A stretch of 64,000 bases of DNA from Cardinalis cardinalis (lineage: Eukaryota; Chordata; Aves; Passeriformes; Cardinalidae): positions 406,452 through 470,451 of the forward strand of contig JACDOX010000372.1 in NCBI GenBank assembly GCA_014549065.1, given 5' to 3'. Under the pieces are notes generated by a model. It searched no databases. It saw nothing but the letters and a program-made list of their open reading frames with translations, and was not told the DNA's origin. Both the position numbers and the translations under genes were made by a program. Positions 12,614-23,514 of this stretch are shown here, piece after piece (positions within the stretch are counted from its first letter, which is position 1; every line of letters starts with the position of its first letter).

Positions 12614-15600
12614 ATGTGGTGAGTTATTAAATCTCAAGGTTTATTAGTAATTGTATTCTATAAATCATGTGTTTGCCCTGTAAGACTACTGATTTTCAAA
12701 TTGGAATGTATCTATAGCCCAAATAGCCTCCAGAGCAGGGCAATGAGTAAGGAAGAGCACTTATGATCCCTGTGCTCGGCTCCTGCAGCTTTACCAGCTC
12801 CTACAGAGACAGAGACAAGCAGAGAGCATGNCTGAGGTTGTACTTCTGTGTGAAAAGCTGCAGGAGAAGGACAAGCCTCACTGAGCCACAGCTCTGGCCT
12901 TTGAAACTTGGGAGCGAGNAGCTCTGCTGCATGCCATGTGCAGCCAAAGTCTGGCTGTTCACTGGGGCTGTGCACGCATGAAAATGGAGAACACTGCTGC
13001 CATGTCACCTTCCNTTCTCTTTCCTCAGGTCCCTGATCTTCTTCTGTCTCCCTGTCTGGNGTGAGGCAGCCTCTATGTATGGAGAGATCTTGTCACCCAA
13101 TTATCCTCAGGCGTATCCCAATTATGCCAACGAAACCTGGCANGTCCAGGTCCCTTTGGGATATGGTATTCACCTCTATTTCACACACCTGGATCTTGAA
13201 CCATCACAGGACTGCGAATATGACTTTGTGAAGGTACTGTCCGTGTCCTTGAGTGAGAAAGAGATAAGAAGGAAGGTTAGAGCACAGAACAGCAAAGCTG
13301 TGCACAAAGCTCAGAGCTGGGAGAGGAGTGATGCACAGCCTTCCTGTTCTGAGCTCCAAGAAGTCCAAATGACTGGTTGTGTCTCTACTAGCACTCATGA
13401 AATCCGCTCAAGTTTGCTTTATAACNACGTGAGTGTTGGCTGCCAACTGAGTGTCCCACTTATGCCTCCCATCTCATGTTTCTCCATATTCTTAGGAAAA
13501 GTCTTCTTAGCCATCACTGACATATCTCTGAGTGGCAGTGCATATTCCTAGCCATTGAAGTGTAGGTGTAAAAAGACCATTTTCTTAGGGCAATAGTTGT
13601 CTGTGCCTGAAATTATTTGGAATTAACCGATGAGTGGATGCAGATGATTTATTGCAAACAGAAATTGACGACTGGACATAGGTGATTTATTGCAAACAGA
13701 AATTGATTGGAAAGGATGGAGGTTTAAAACAATCCATCTGTGTAGGGATAGTGATCACTCAGATAAAGTGCTGTGGTCCCTTGCAGCACAGCTTTTTTAT
13801 GATCCATGCGCCACAGATTTCTTAGAGCTAGCTCTGCTCTATGTTGTCCCACAAGGCACAAGAGATCAAGCACTTNCACACGAACAGACAGAAACAAGAC
13901 CATCCTGTCCTGCCACAGCTCTGTGTGAACAGGGGCAGTGAGGTCAAGTGCAGCACCAGGACACCTTTGAGGAGGACCAAGGTGGGACCAAAAGATGAGT
14001 GTGCTCTGTAGTAACCTGTGTCCTTTTGCAGCAAANCAATGAGCCTGTTAGGCTGCTCTGTGGACTGTCATGGTTGGTTCTACTGCTTTGAAATAGGGTT
14101 TTCATTTTTTTTTTTGGACAAGTGGGCCTGAAGAAAGGATGTTAACAGCAAACACTGTGGATTAATTTGTATCTGAGAAATTAAAGCAAGTATTTCACTG
14201 GGAAGACAGTAGGAGGGAGCACTCTTGAAGTGCCTTATGAATATAATGAAACTGGCTGTCCAGGGGCTCCACTCAGCTGCACCTGAGCACTAAAAGCTGA
14301 AAGACTCAAGCGCTGGTAATTCCAGATGTTGCAGTAGTGAGTTGAGGTGTCTCTGAATTCTTCTGCAGATCCTGTCTGGTGGCTATGTCGAAGGCGTGCT
14401 TTGTGGGCAGAAGAAACCTCGTGCCCCTGGCTCCAGGATTGTGGAGGAATTTCGTGTCCCTTACAACAGCCTCACTATGAGATTCCAATCAGACTTTTCC
14501 AATGAGGAGCGTTTCACTGGTTTTGCTGCCTACTACGTTGCAGTGGGTAAGGTTAAAACAGCCTCCTCTGGATCTCTGTAGTGTCCAGGCTGGTAGAAAA
14601 GATGACAAGAAGGGTTTTTCTTACAGAAATGCCTTATTTAAAGAGATCCTAGCAGACAGAACTGCATTCCAGTATGGCCAGTATAAATACTTTTCCTTGT
14701 CATCCACTAGTGTTTGCTTCAATATCTCCTTCCCTCAGAGCCCTCTCCTAATTTGGCTGGCTCGTTTTTTCACACTTGCAGACTTGGATGAGTGCGTGGA
14801 TTTTGTGGATGTACCCTGCAGTCATTACTGTAATAATTATATTGGAGGTTACTTCTGCAGCTGTCCACCAGATTATTTCCTCTATGAAGATAACAAAACT
14901 TGTGGAGGTAAGAGATATGCATGACCTGTGGTCAACAGCAAGAATTCATTTAGGCCAAGCGAGACATTGCACTTGGAAGACTTTGTCAACCTTCTCAGCC
15001 ACTTGTGACAGGTTTATTTTGGGAGAAAAATCCCATCCCAGTGCGAATCTGAACTGCAGTAGACAGTGGTTTGAGGAATTTCTAGTAACATATTCATAAC
15101 ATTCTATTTCTGTGTCAAGAGAATTAAGAAACTACTGAATGACATTCCTTAAAGACTATGATGGAAAACCTTCTTAGCATACTGCTATCTGTGAATCTTT
15201 AAATCTCTGACAAAACAGGGAAGTTCCATAAGGACAAAAAAATCACTAAGGGCCTGCTTGGCTTGAACTAAAAAGTTGCAAGATCTCAAACGGTGCATGT
15301 TGAAAGGAGTGTAATATGAGAACCTGAGAATGAGGAAAGGAAACCTAAATTTAGAGTGGAGGGTAAAAAGGAATTAAAGTTCCTGTCTAACTGGATAGAG
15401 AGTGGCCCTGGCTTCATTTTTTTTGGCAAGATGCAGTGTTATGCCCTGGTTATTGCAGGTAGCTGGGCAGACTGGGAATGTGGTGGAAGAGGGAGAGCTT
15501 GTCATGTGCGCACATGGACCATTTCCTTTCTGAATCCTACTCGTGTNCCTTCCTCAATCCTAGTGAACTGCAGTGGGAATGTCTTCACTGAGCCAACAGG

Positions 15601-18600
15601 GGAGATTGCCAGCCCCAACTATCCCAGCCAGTACCCGGAGAACTCTCGGTGTGACTACCGAGTGGCTCTGAGCCCAGGCTACTCCGTGGTGCTGACCATT
15701 CGCAGCGGCGACTTNGACGTGGAGCCAGCCGACCCACACGGGATCTGCCACGACAGCCTAACTGTAGGTGTGCAGCTCAGGGAGCTTAGGGGTCAGGGTG
15801 CTCTGAGTCTCCCATCCATCTCCTCATATTTAGAANACTTTGGTACTGCTTAACTCTATTTTCAATTATGTTGTCTTTTGGAGTTTGTGGGAATACATTT
15901 GAATACGTATGCATTGNGTGTGTGTTTTAATTGCTCTCTCAATACATTTGGCATTTCTCATTTATTCTTTTTTGGTATTTTCCCAGATTGTCTCTGGAAA
16001 ACAGCATTTTGGTCCCTATTGTGGCAGCAAATTCCCAGGTCCTTCTGAAATCAAAACCAGGAACAACATTCTTGACATAATCTTCCAGACAGACCAGGGC
16101 ATACAACACAGAGGCTGGAAAATACGCTACTATGGGGACCGTGAGTAAATGCTTGGGAATGTGGTCACTCTGCTGATGAGTTAGGGACAGGGTTTGTCCC
16201 AGGTCACACTGGTGGCACAACAGCATGTTAACTTGTTCACAGCTGCTGGTACTGAGTAAGGGTATGTCTGCTTTCTGGGGAAAAACATCACTGGGGAGAA
16301 AAAGGTTGGGAGCTGGAGGGAGAGTGAATCTTGAACCAGTTCATCACTGATTTCCACCTATCTTTTCAAAGCTGTAACCTGTCCCATGAGTGTCATCTCC
16401 AACTCTGTTCTTGACCCAAAGAAGGACAGGTATATCTTAAAGGACATTGTGAAGGTGACCTGTGTGGAAGGCTACGAAATTGTGACAGTAAGTGAAATAA
16501 AAAAACATATGTTCCCTCTGACCTGCTCAGCAACAACTGGAGGCCATTCCCATCAGGGGTCTTGAGCACTTTTGGGAACCCAAAGTTTTCAACACAGCAG
16601 TAGTAAGAGGAATCCTCTTCCAGCCACTGCGGCATTTTGAGGCCTCTCCACTGGAGCACCTGTGTCAGATGTATTTCATGTCCAGAGACTTACATGGATC
16701 ATATGTTTTATTTCCTAGCAACGAGATAGCATCACAAGTTTTCTCTCCAGCTGTGAGGAAAATGGTGAATGGAGCAACTCCCACTTGAGCTGTGTTCGTA
16801 AGTGACCNGTGTCTGTATTGTGGGAAGGGATTTGGAATGAGTGTTTAGGATCTAGATCCACTGTATCTCCAGATTGGGAGGATGCTGAAATACTGGGATG
16901 TGAGCATGCTGAAGGGACAGAAAAAGTGAGCTCCCATGACTGTACAGGGATTAGAGAAGCTGAGTGTTTCCCTCATGCAAAATAATCACATTGTTGAGTG
17001 AGGATGCTCCTTTGATTGTATCTGATCCTTTTTGTTCTCTACAGCTGTGAACTGTGGNGATCCCCCTAATGTTGAAAATGCCCAAGCCTCATACATTTCT
17101 GAACTCCAGGAGCCTCTGTACACAGCTGCTGTCCGCTATGAGTGTGAGGCACCCTACTACACCCTGGAAAACAAAGGGCATGGTGAGCATTGCCTCTGCT
17201 GCACAGTCATATTCCTTGGGTTAAAGGCCCAAGAAGTGCTTCTGGCACCATCCTGGGGCTGGGATTTTGTGCCATCAGGCCAAGACTGGTGTGGGGTTGC
17301 AGGCAGTAGTTTAGTGTTGCCTCTGTGTTTAATACACTCCAGCAATGCTTGGGCTGTTGACCTTAAATTCATTAGCAAATCCTCTCTCTGCCTTGTGAGT
17401 GAACCATGCAGGCTTTTGTCACATGTAGCACANAGTTCTGCTGGAAAAGTAAAGGACTCAAGAAATCTGTTAAAATTAGTTTCTCCCAAAAAGGGATAGA
17501 AGCACCCTGGTAGGGAGATAACAGCAATGTTTACCAAGCTGTGCTTGCTTTGGAAATAAGAAGGTTGATACATCANGTACAGTAGTGTTATTTACCCTGT
17601 GTTTATCTTGATTGTGTCCTTATGGAACTCTTTCTTCTCTCNTGTTTTCCAAGCAATATATCGGTGCTCAGCCAGTGGAGAATGGGTCAATGAAGAGATG
17701 GGAACAAAGCTACCAAAATGTGTCCCAGGTACTACCAAATACTCTATGTGCATGCAGCACATGAAGAACAGTGCTTCTTTCATCTCTGAATTTTTCTTTT
17801 CTTAACTTCCAGCTGATAGAGAGAATTTTAAACCCTGTGTACTGCTCAGTTTACCCTCGTAGAGGAGGCAGCATGACTTGCCCTAGCTGTAGACATAATG
17901 CCTGTTCACTCCTTCAAAGCCCCAGATCCTCACTGGCAAAGTACGAGATCCAGGTGGAGGAGATTCAACTCTCTTAAAAGTCCAGTCACAGCTTAGACAG
18001 TGGTTTGGATTATACAAGTACACAGTAAGAAAGGCAAACTGAAAGATAAAGCTCAGGGAATTTACTACCCAAGAGGAGGCTACAAAGAATATGAAGCCAA
18101 ATTTTTCTCAGTGAGACACAGCAATAAAAGGCAATGACAGTTGCAACAAAGAAAATTCTGATTGTATCTAAGGAAAAATGCTCCCCACGAGCACTGGAAC
18201 TGCTGTCCAGAGAGGCTGGCTAATCACTACCCTGGGAGATGAGCAGAAGTTACCTGTCAAAGCCCCTGAGTAACCTGGCTCTGGAGTTAAGATGCAGGGG
18301 GGCAGGGCAGCTAGGGAGGAATAGGTTGAGCTAAAGGCACTGAGAAGTACTTTCCAGCACAAATCTTCCCATGATTATGTGAAATTCTTTAACAAATCGT
18401 GCTTCATGCAAATTAGAAACTATCTGCTTGCCTTAGTCCCTTAATCTCTGATTTTCTAACTAAGGATTCAATGCAAACAAGAAAATGTGATAAGAAATCA
18501 GCTTCCTAGCAATGTCAGAATGACCTGTCTTATTTATGTCCTCATTATTAACATTCTGCAAAATGTTACTGAGCATTTTCCTCCAAAAAGCATGGAGCAT

Positions 18601-20041
18601 CTCTGCACCCAGAAGACCCACAGATAAGATCCCCTACTGCTTAAGATTTTACATACTTATAGAATGGAGAGACAAAATTGTAAAACGTCAGTGACAAACC
18701 TGAACTCCTAATCTGAGAGTGTCTGGAGTTAACAAAAAACCCAAGAAAAACAACCAAATAAATAAACAAAAAAAACCCCAACAAAAACCCCAACCAAACC
18801 AAACCAAACCAAAAATATATATATTTAAAGAGCAGTGCCATATTTCTAAGAAATCTAACAAATATTTTTTCAAAGACAATCCCTTCATCTAAAGAGCATA
18901 ATTCAGCAAAGGAAAAATGTCAACTAGAAGGCAATTAAATTGCAAGCTTTGACATACTGTCATGGTGGCAACTGCTTTCCAGAAAACTTAATTTGAGAAT
19001 GAGCATTTTAAATCTAAATTGAGTGTTGATAGTATTTTTTCTAAAATTTTATTTGATTTCTCTGTAAATACTACTTGCAAGCTCTGTGGCATAAAATATA
19101 AGCATGGTTACTTACATTCCGAAGTTATTTAGAGGACACAGGAAGGAGGGGACCGTGGGCTTTTTAACAGCACTAAAGAACCCCCAGTTTGTAACTGCTA
19201 ATTCTCCCATCTTGTCTTTCTCCCATCTTTCTTTCTTTTCTTTCTAGTCTGTGGGGTGCCTAGCAATCCCATCCGAGACACAGGGAGGATTTTTGGAGGC
19301 ACCCGTGCAGAAAAGGGGAATTTTCCGTGGCAGGTGTATTTCAATAACCCCAGAGCAAGTGGAGTGCTCATCTCTGACAGATGGGTGATGACGGCAGCTC
19401 ACGTGCTGGAGGGGTATGACAAGCCCACTATGTATGCTGGGGTAATCAATGTTCGTAGAGATTTCCTGACACAGGAAGCTGAAAAGCTTATCCCAGAAGC
19501 TTCATTCATCCATCCTGGTTGGAAGGAGGAGCCTGCAGAAAGCAGGGTTGATTTTGATAATGATATTGCGCTGCTGAAGCTGAGGGCTCCTGTGAAGATG
19601 GGTCCAGACATCTCGCCCATCTGTCTTCCTGGTAAATCACCTGAATACGAGCTGGAAGAAGGGACTCTGGGCTACATTGCTGGATGGGGCCGGAGAGAGA
19701 AAGGAAAGCTCCCTGCTGATCTTTTGAAGGCCCAGATTCCCGTGGTGAGCATGGACAAGTGCCGGTCTGTGAAACCAGACGGCTTCGATGACTCCGTCGT
19801 TTACGTATTCACGGACAATATGATCTGTGCTGGTGGTGGCAAGGACAGCTGCCAGGGGGACAGCGGTGGAGCCTATGCCATCCAGGACCCTCTGAATGCC
19901 ACCCGGTACTATGTGGCAGGGCTCATCTCCTGGGGGCCAAAGTGTGGCACCTTTGGCCTCTACACCAAGGTGGTGCGGTACCTGGACTGGATCAGGGANA
20001 CCATGCGCCAGCACGAGGGTGAGGAAGCCTGGCAGAAATAG
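12614..20041 (+). CDS. C1S: Complement C1s subcomponent, 11 coding exons
   Basis: This is the modular serine protease of the C1 complex; once cleaved by C1r it cuts C4 and C2. Exons: 12614-12618, 13029-13233, 14369-14546, 14782-14907, 15564-15763, 15987-16140, 16372-16487, 16719-16797, 17045-17182, 17654-17728, 19248-20041. All junctions are AG/GT and in phase, giving 689 codons (human about 688). The order is signal peptide (1-17), CUB1, calcium-binding EGF (C-N-N-YIGG-Y-F-C-S-C), CUB2, CCP1, CCP2, then trypsin-like protease. The activation site is R439-I440 (RIFGG). The triad is H477 (TAAH), D531 (DNDIALL) and S631 (GDSGG), with S1-pocket D625. The histidine-loop cysteine is absent, as is usual for C1r and C1s. 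The start was chosen because ATG-TG before a GTGAGT donor joins the next exon to read Met-Trp, as in human. Ns leave a few residues unknown, including one in the signal peptide. Confidence 0.96.
13645..13706. repeat. Short tandem duplication in a C1S intron
   Basis: A 24-base segment containing TTATTGCAAACAGAAATTGA occurs twice with a 38-base period (13645-13668 and 13683-13706). Confidence 0.9.
18740..18828. repeat. A-rich low-complexity tract with (CCAAA)n and (AT)n
   Basis: An A- and C-rich run containing several CCAAA units is followed by a short AT alternation. It is in the last C1S intron. Confidence 0.8.
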
Positions 20042-20686
20042 CTGCTGGTCCTCTCAGCACCGTCCCCCTTTCCAAATGTGAGGGCTGCGTGTCTGGGCTG
20101 GCTGTGACACTGTGCACTCTGTGTATCCAATGGGCAATATGTAACACATTGTAACTCATCCTNTCTATGCTGAGTGGAGAGTCAGGAGTATGGACCTGTT
20201 TCTCCCAATGTCATCATGTCTGGGAAGGGAAATTCTCCTTCTTCCACTCATAGTAGTGTAAAAAGAAGACATTATTCTGAATAAAAGAGACTCCTTCTGC
20301 TTCCTTTCATTTTTTTCTATCCTATTTTTTCCCACTTGGAAAAGACCTAGCTGTGCCCCATTGAAACCTGACAGGGAGGCTTCAATGAAGACGAGAGAGA
20401 ATAATGGTTAGTTCCCATGGAAGGTTCAGAGCCTGGTTTCTGATTTATGTATTTCCTGACCTGTTCAGAATATCTAACAGCATTAAAGAATGTCCAAACT
20501 CCCTTTTGTGCAACGTGCTATTGTGTCTGTAATGCCTTTCTTCCTCTCAGTCTAGACCTAGTTCTCCTCGAAACTCCCTAAATCAAATGTCTAATCATAC
20601 TCTGACACTGCTAGCTTTCATCAAGCTGGAACTTGTAGTACCTCACTTTATGAGCCTGATATTTGGTCTTCCTATGAGCGCAGCCT
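20042..20686. other. C1S 3' UTR and downstream spacer
   Basis: It contains the C1S 3' UTR up to the AATAAA at 20280. Beyond that nothing was recognised before the LTR. Confidence 0.6.
20280..20285 (+). terminator. Candidate C1S polyadenylation signal
   Basis: AATAAA lies about 240 bases after the C1S stop codon and is followed by T-rich sequence. It is the first canonical hexamer in the 3' flank. Confidence 0.6.
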
Positions 20687-20689
20687 TGG

Positions 20690-21195
20690 CCCAGAGCCAG
20701 CTCTCCAGGGAGAAAAGGCGCCGGGGCTGGCTCGGGACCGAAAGCCTTGGGGGGTCAAGCCACCGGGGGGTCAAGCCACCAGTAAGCTCAGTGATATTCA
20801 GCTCTTTAGTGATTAGCAGCTCGGTGATTCCAGCGTAGCTATCTGGTGCTTGCCCCAGGCTTCAGGCTCCAGCAGAAGGAGAGAGGGAGAAGACNCAAAG
20901 CCAAGATATTCCGCTGTAAGGTCTTTATTCAGTGATATGCGAAGGGGCTCGTCTCTGCGGCTTCTCTAATCAGTAGGACCGGCAGGCTATTTTTATAGCC
21001 TTGGCCAGGATCCAAAACTGACCAATGCCGAAGGGTCAATTACATACAAAACTGACCAATGGTACAGTTAACACAATTTTTCCATATAAGGGTAAAATAT
21101 AAGTTCTGGGTCGGGGGGCCAGGAACTGCTTGTGTAAGCAAATCCATTGTTAGATTCTCCATGGTGCCTTAGAAATCCCGGCAGAGTTTACTACA
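20690..21195 (-). mobile_element. Solo LTR of an endogenous retrovirus, minus orientation
   Basis: Read on the minus strand it begins TGTAGTAAACTC, has a TATA-like GCTATAAAAATAG (around 20987-20999), and about 65 bases on an AATAAA hexamer before a GC-rich U5-like part. A GGTGGCTTGACCCCCC unit is duplicated near its end. No gag, pol or env sequence adjoins it, so it looks like a solo LTR. The U5 boundary is uncertain and no target duplication was found. Confidence 0.7.
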
Positions 21196-21499
21196 CTCAC
21201 TCTCTACCAGAGTCTTTATAAAATTCTCTGAGACAGTTTAATCTCACTCATCAACCATTACCAGCAATGAGGACTTCAGACTTCTGAATTCAGCTGACGA
21301 GAACAGACATTCAAAAGAATTTCATTCACCTCTCCTCAGGCTTTTTTTTTTTAGTTACAAAATAAANAAAGTTTGATTTTTTCTCCCAGAACACTGCCTT
21401 CTCTTGATTTAGGGAAGGAATATTACCTGACATGTGTTAGATGTATTTTCTGCTCTGAAAAATCCTTCATCATTCACAGACTCTTCCCACTGAGATGAT

Positions 21500-21725
21500 C
21501 AGGGAACTGGTACAGACGGCATATACTGAAAGGCTGGGTTTGTTCAACCTTAGGAACAGGAAGCTAAGAGGGGGTATCTGACTGCTGTATTCAGGTACTT
21601 TAATTTCCACTTGGGCTTTTTCCTAGCATGCGGGTCAGCACTGGAAAGGTGCCACAAGAGATTGTCCCCAGATCTCAAAAATTTTCCCTGAAGTTCTGAA
21701 GTTAGCCCCACAGTCAGGAGTGGAT
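21500..21725. mobile_element. Degenerate CR1-like fragment
   Basis: A segment containing CTGAAAGGCTGGGTTTGTTC and GGGGGTATCTGACTGCTGTA resembles the body of an old avian LINE. The match is from memory and weak, and orientation was not settled. Confidence 0.35.
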
Positions 21726-22013
21726 TGGACAGAGACATCTTCTTCCCGCCTAAGTTTTTATAGGAGTTTAAGAAATGGGAGGAGGATGTGTACAGCTCTT
21801 GGGAGATTTCATGTGGAATCCTGCACTGAGCTGAAGTGTNCTGGATTGCCAAGCAAATTGTATTCTATTTGCCATCTGTATGGCAGCTGTCTTAATGTTA
21901 AATGGGCAGTTTTCCTCATCTCATCCACACCCAATCCTCCCTCCGGGGAGGCATCTGTTGATAACAGGCTATTGAATGTCACTGCATGACTGATAAGAAC
22001 TATGGCATCCTAT

Positions 22014-22456
22014 TGTGAGATGCTNCACCCAGAGGGAAGAGCCAAGCATTCCTACCAAGATATAACCTTGAGATTCTGGAACATCAGCAAGGCTTCTCCA
22101 CTGAATTTTCCCAGAGGAACAGCTGCCTCTTCCACTGGGTCTTCAGAGGAAGACTACACCTTTCTACAGGATCCCTCCTCCAACAGAATCACTCCAGGAA
22201 TACTGCAGCCACAATTCCAATTGGACTACTACCAACACCCCACAGGGTGTCAGCTTGTGTTCTGACTCTGTCAGTGTTGTTTTAGTTTACTGCATTGTTT
22301 ATTTTATCCTTTTATTTTCTTCCCTAGTAAAGAATTGTTGTTCCTGCTCCCATATTTTTTGCCTGAGAGCCTCTTAACTTAAAATTTTATAGTAACTCAG
22401 AGGGAGGGGGTTTACATTTTCCATTTTAGGGGACGCTCCTGCCTTCCTTAGCAGAC
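22014..22456 (+). mobile_element. Solo LTR, avian ERVL-like
   Basis: It starts TGTGAGATGC and ends GCAGACA, with a late TAGTAAAGAATTGTTG segment and the GAGGGAGGGGGTTTACA and CTCCTGCCTTCCTTAGCAGA blocks common in passerine LTRs. The flanking pentamers are CCTAT and CCTGT, a 4-of-5 match for a target duplication. No internal viral genes were seen. Confidence 0.6.
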
Positions 22457-22459
22457 ACC

Positions 22460-23514
22460 TGTCTTTCGAAACCAAGACATGAAGAGCCTTCAGTTTTGTG
22501 TAACAAGCAAAACATTATTGGATTGTTGGACTAGTACCCAAGAATCTTATATCTTGTTTCTCTCAGTGACTTATAAGAACACAGTAGATTNTTTTGCAGT
22601 AGAAAAACTAGTTTAGAAGACAGCTCCAGAGAATACCCACAACACAAGAGAGGTTGGCTTTTCTCTGAGTGAGCATCATTTTAGAGCTGCTGTCCTGCAG
22701 CTAAAGCTGTATTTCATATAGTATAAAAAAAAATCCATCCTCAACTTCTGATTAGTAAAGTTTCCTGAGCTCCCTTCTCCATGAGATTGGTTGTTGCCTT
22801 CCCTGTTTTTGGAATGTGGCATCACAGAGGCTTCAAGGGTGGCTCCCTTGAAGCCACCTGGGGTTTCAGGGCAGGTAATCTAATGACAGTTTTGGGACAG
22901 ATAAGCAGCTGCCATACGCCATTGCAGAACTGGAAACACTTTAGTGGTAGGTAAAGCAATCCCTATACAAAGTCCAAAAGTCCAGGTCAATCTTACACAA
23001 AAGTTGCTTTCAGTGCTGAAAAGTATTCAGTTGTTAAAAACATAGACAAAAACCATGAAACACCTGGTTTATTCAGCAAGTATTTTAATATTCATAGACT
23101 CTCACTGGTGACAATGGGCTTACACACTCTGTACTCAGCAGAAACCACCCATCCTTCTAGGAAGTCTTCTCCCCTGCAACCTTCCCACAAAAGAGTACAA
23201 AAGTAGACTGCAGTAGTCTCATGATATCATCAGCATTTCAAACCTTACCATATTTGCTGTCATGAGATTTCCTGGGATGATTAAGGCTTCATCCGGTTAT
23301 AAGATTTGTATGAGCCAGAACATCCACAAAGGCGTCTCCCAAGCTGCCAGTGGTACAACCAAACAGCATGGCAGCTTTCAGAAGTGCTCATGATGAAGGT
23401 TACATGCTTTGCATGTTTGAAAAGCCTTTGGGACATCATGAAAAGCTTTGGCTATGATTTGCTGTGTCTGGAAATTGATATGCTAATGGTGCTCAGGTAG
23501 TAGGACAGCAATAC
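22460..23514. other. C1R 3' UTR and spacer
   Basis: It probably includes the C1R 3' UTR down to about 23060. Nothing else was recognised. Confidence 0.5.
23068..23073 (-). terminator. Candidate C1R polyadenylation signal
   Basis: AATAAA reads on the minus strand about 440 bases beyond the C1R stop codon. No transcript evidence is available, so this is only the nearest canonical hexamer noticed. Confidence 0.4.
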
